Below are positions 62,533-64,000 of a stretch of 64,000 nt of DNA, one piece after another. Under the pieces are notes generated by a model. The model saw nothing but the letters and a program-made list of their open reading frames with translations. It made no database searches and had not been told where the DNA came from. Location of the stretch: NCBI GenBank assembly GCA_900119625.1, contig FPKD01000001.1, positions 682,001 through 746,000 on the forward strand. Reading direction: 5' to 3'. The DNA comes from Olsenella sp. kh2p3 (lineage in GTDB: Bacteria > Actinomycetota > Coriobacteriia > Coriobacteriales > Atopobiaceae). The stretch's first letter is position 1; the number at the start of each line of letters is the position of its first letter. The translations under genes and the position numbers were made by a program.

Positions 62533-64000
62533 CAATAGCGTCGGGGACGCAAAAGCCCGGTGACGACAAGCTGCACGACGAGTGCGGCGTCTTTGGCGTG
62601 TGGGCGCCCAACCGCGACCCTGCACGCATGGCGTACTTTGGCCTGCGGGCGCTGCAGCACCGCGGGCAGGAGTCGGCGGGCATTGCGGTGGGAGACGGGC
62701 GCACCGTTCTGGTGCGCAAGGACCTTGGCCTGGTCACACAGGTCTTCTCCGAGGCAGACCTTGCCGCTATGCCAGGCAAGGTGGCAATTGGCCACTGCCG
62801 CTACGGCACGGCGGGCGCCAAGGGGTGGGAGTCGGCCCAGCCGCACCTCTCGATGATCAACGACGTGATCATTGCGCTGGCGCACAACGGCACCCTCGTG
62901 AACTTTGACGCCTTGCGCGGCGAGCTCATCGAGATGGGCATCCCCTTCCGCTCGAACACCGACAGCGAGGTTGCGGCCAAGCTCATCGGCTACTTCACGC
63001 AGCGCGGCCACCGCCTTCGCACCGGCATCGCGCACACCATGCGCATGCTCGAGGGCGGCTACGCCATGGTGCTCGCGCGCGAGAACGCGCTCTACGCCTT
63101 CCGCGACCCGCACGGCATTCGCCCGCTGGTCCTAGGTAAGCTTGGCGAGGGCGAGTGGGTCGTTGCCTCCGAGACCTGCGCCCTGGATATTGTTGGTGCC
63201 ACCTATGTGCGCGAGGTTGCGCCCGGCGAGATTATTCGCATCTCCGATGACGGTTTTCGCTCCGAGCAGGGCGTGCCGCCGCAGCCCCGTGCGGACTGCA
63301 TCTTTGAGCACGTGTACTTCTCGCGGCCTGACTCGGTGAAGGACGGCAGCTCGTTCTATCTCATGCGCCATAACATGGGCCGCCGTCTTGCTCGTGAGAC
63401 ACCCGTTGATGCGGACCTTGTCATCTCGGTGCCAGACTCAGGTACGCCCGCGGCCGAGGGCTATGCCGCCGAGCTGGGCCTACCGTACGGCACCGGCCTT
63501 ATCAAGAACCGCTATGTGGCACGTACCTTTATCCAGCCCACGCAGGCCCTGCGTCAGATGGGCGTGCGGCTTAAGCTCAACCCGTTGCCCGACGTGGTGC
63601 GCGGCAAGCGCATCGTGATGGTGGACGATTCCATCGTGCGCGGTACCACGTCCAAGCAGATCGTCCAGATGCTGCGCGACGCCGGCGCCACCGAGGTCCA
63701 CATGCGCTCCGCCTCGCCCATGGTCACGTGGCCGTGCTTCTACGGCATCGATACCGCCAACCAGGACCAGCTCATCGCCGCCAACATGTCGCTCGAGGAG
63801 ATGCGCGACTTTATCGGCGCCGACACGCTGGGCTTCCTCTCGCCGCAGGGTCTTATCGACTGCGTGCCTCACGGCGGCTACTGCACGGCCTGCTTTACCG
63901 GCGACTACCCGGTTGCCATCCCGCGCTCGTTCTACGAGGAGAAGTTCCTGCCCGGCTACAAGCCGCATAACCTCATGCAGGCGTCTCTCGAGTCGCACAT
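62529..64000 (+). CDS. purF: Amidophosphoribosyltransferase (partial, runs off window)
   Basis: The first 490 codons of the first committed purine enzyme, starting with GTG 62529 in the sortase stop. After a short propeptide (~20 residues) the N-terminal nucleophile Cys is in DECGVFGVW. Glutaminase motifs ALQHRGQESAGIAV and GHCRYGTAGA, and the PRPP-binding VMVDDSIVRGTTSKQIV, are clear. Late cysteines CVPHGGYCTACF suggest the Fe-S form. The C-terminus is beyond position 64000. Confidence 0.96.
   Translation, partial: MTIASGTQKPGDDKLHDECGVFGVWAPNRDPARMAYFGLRALQHRGQESAGIAVGDGRTVLVRKDLGLVTQVFSEADLAAMPGKVAIGHCRYGTAGAKGWESAQPHLSMINDVIIALAHNGTLVNFDALRGELIEMGIPFRSNTDSEVAAKLIGYFTQRGHRLRTGIAHTMRMLEGGYAMVLARENALYAFRDPHGIRPLVLGKLGEGEWVVASETCALDIVGATYVREVAPGEIIRISDDGFRSEQGVPPQPRADCIFEHVYFSRPDSVKDGSSFYLMRHNMGRRLARETPVDADLVISVPDSGTPAAEGYAAELGLPYGTGLIKNRYVARTFIQPTQALRQMGVRLKLNPLPDVVRGKRIVMVDDSIVRGTTSKQIVQMLRDAGATEVHMRSASPMVTWPCFYGIDTANQDQLIAANMSLEEMRDFIGADTLGFLSPQGLIDCVPHGGYCTACFTGDYPVAIPRSFYEEKFLPGYKPHNLMQASLESH

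Overview
The window is GC-rich chromosome (roughly 60% G+C by eye) spanning the replication-origin region of an actinobacterium. My best placement is the class Coriobacteriia, near Olsenella/Atopobium/Collinsella. Reasons: the order parB-parA-parS-rsmG-khpB-yidC-yidD-rnpA-rpmH // dnaA-dnaN-recF-dciA-gyrB-gyrA, a PafBC-like WYL regulator pair, an SpaA/VaFE surface protein, and a GHKL ATPase gene between the presumed origin and dnaA. The lineage is inference; no rRNA gene is present to settle it.

Layout. (1) 1-382 is chromosomal flank without a recognisable gene. (2) 383-6403 is a ~6 kb integrated element sitting in the 3' end of a tRNA-Lys gene, bounded by 48-bp direct repeats. It carries a tyrosine integrase, a 78-aa ORF, an XRE-type regulator, an excisionase-like HTH protein and a 768-aa primase/helicase; no capsid or conjugation gene is visible. 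(3) 6357-8745: tRNA-Lys, an M29 aminopeptidase, tRNA-Gly, and a small CxxC-containing gene broken by a 7-bp tandem duplication. (4) 8747-17699: a 1344-aa SpaA/VaFE surface protein, a split and probably degenerate M28 membrane protein, and the WYL pair. (5) 17711-22829: a DinG-type helicase-exonuclease and ddl (minus strand), then rlmN. (6) 22938-28667 (all minus): a small membrane protein, parB, parA, a parS cluster, rsmG, khpB, yidC, yidD, rnpA, rpmH. (7) 29061-39785 (all plus): GHKL/winged-helix protein, dnaA, dnaN, recF, dciA, gyrB, gyrA. Gene polarity flips between 28667 and 29061, so the origin lies here or just beyond, at dnaA-dnaN. (8) 39932-47657: DUF151 nuclease, tRNA-Ile and tRNA-Ala, mgtA with a long leader and flanking ~95-bp structured repeats, typA, and a TRIC-type channel. 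(9) 47800-53219: two tRNA-Ser, then rpsF-ssb-rpsR-DUF2232-rplI-dnaB. (10) 53415-64000: purA, purD, Nudix hydrolase, membrane protein, an AbiEi-like gene between direct repeats, pyridoxal kinase, purE, yqeY, a class B sortase, and purF (cut by the window end).

How it fits together. The core is replication initiation (DnaA, DnaN, DciA, DnaB, SSB, gyrase) and segregation (ParAB-parS), with de novo purine synthesis (purA, purD, purE, purF) nearby. The strongest unexplained signal is a recurrent 9-mer, TTTTCAACA, at the origin, in the dnaA promoter and upstream of dnaB. It differs by one base from the standard DnaA box, and DnaA itself has substitutions in the DNA-recognition motif (GGRSHAT rather than GGRDHTT). 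This suggests a lineage-specific initiator/box pair linking oriC, dnaA and dnaB. Other points of interest are the GHKL ATPase at the origin, the acidic N-terminal extension of GyrA, the paired structured repeats around mgtA, the AbiEi-like cassette, and the tRNA-Lys element with its restored tRNA terminator.
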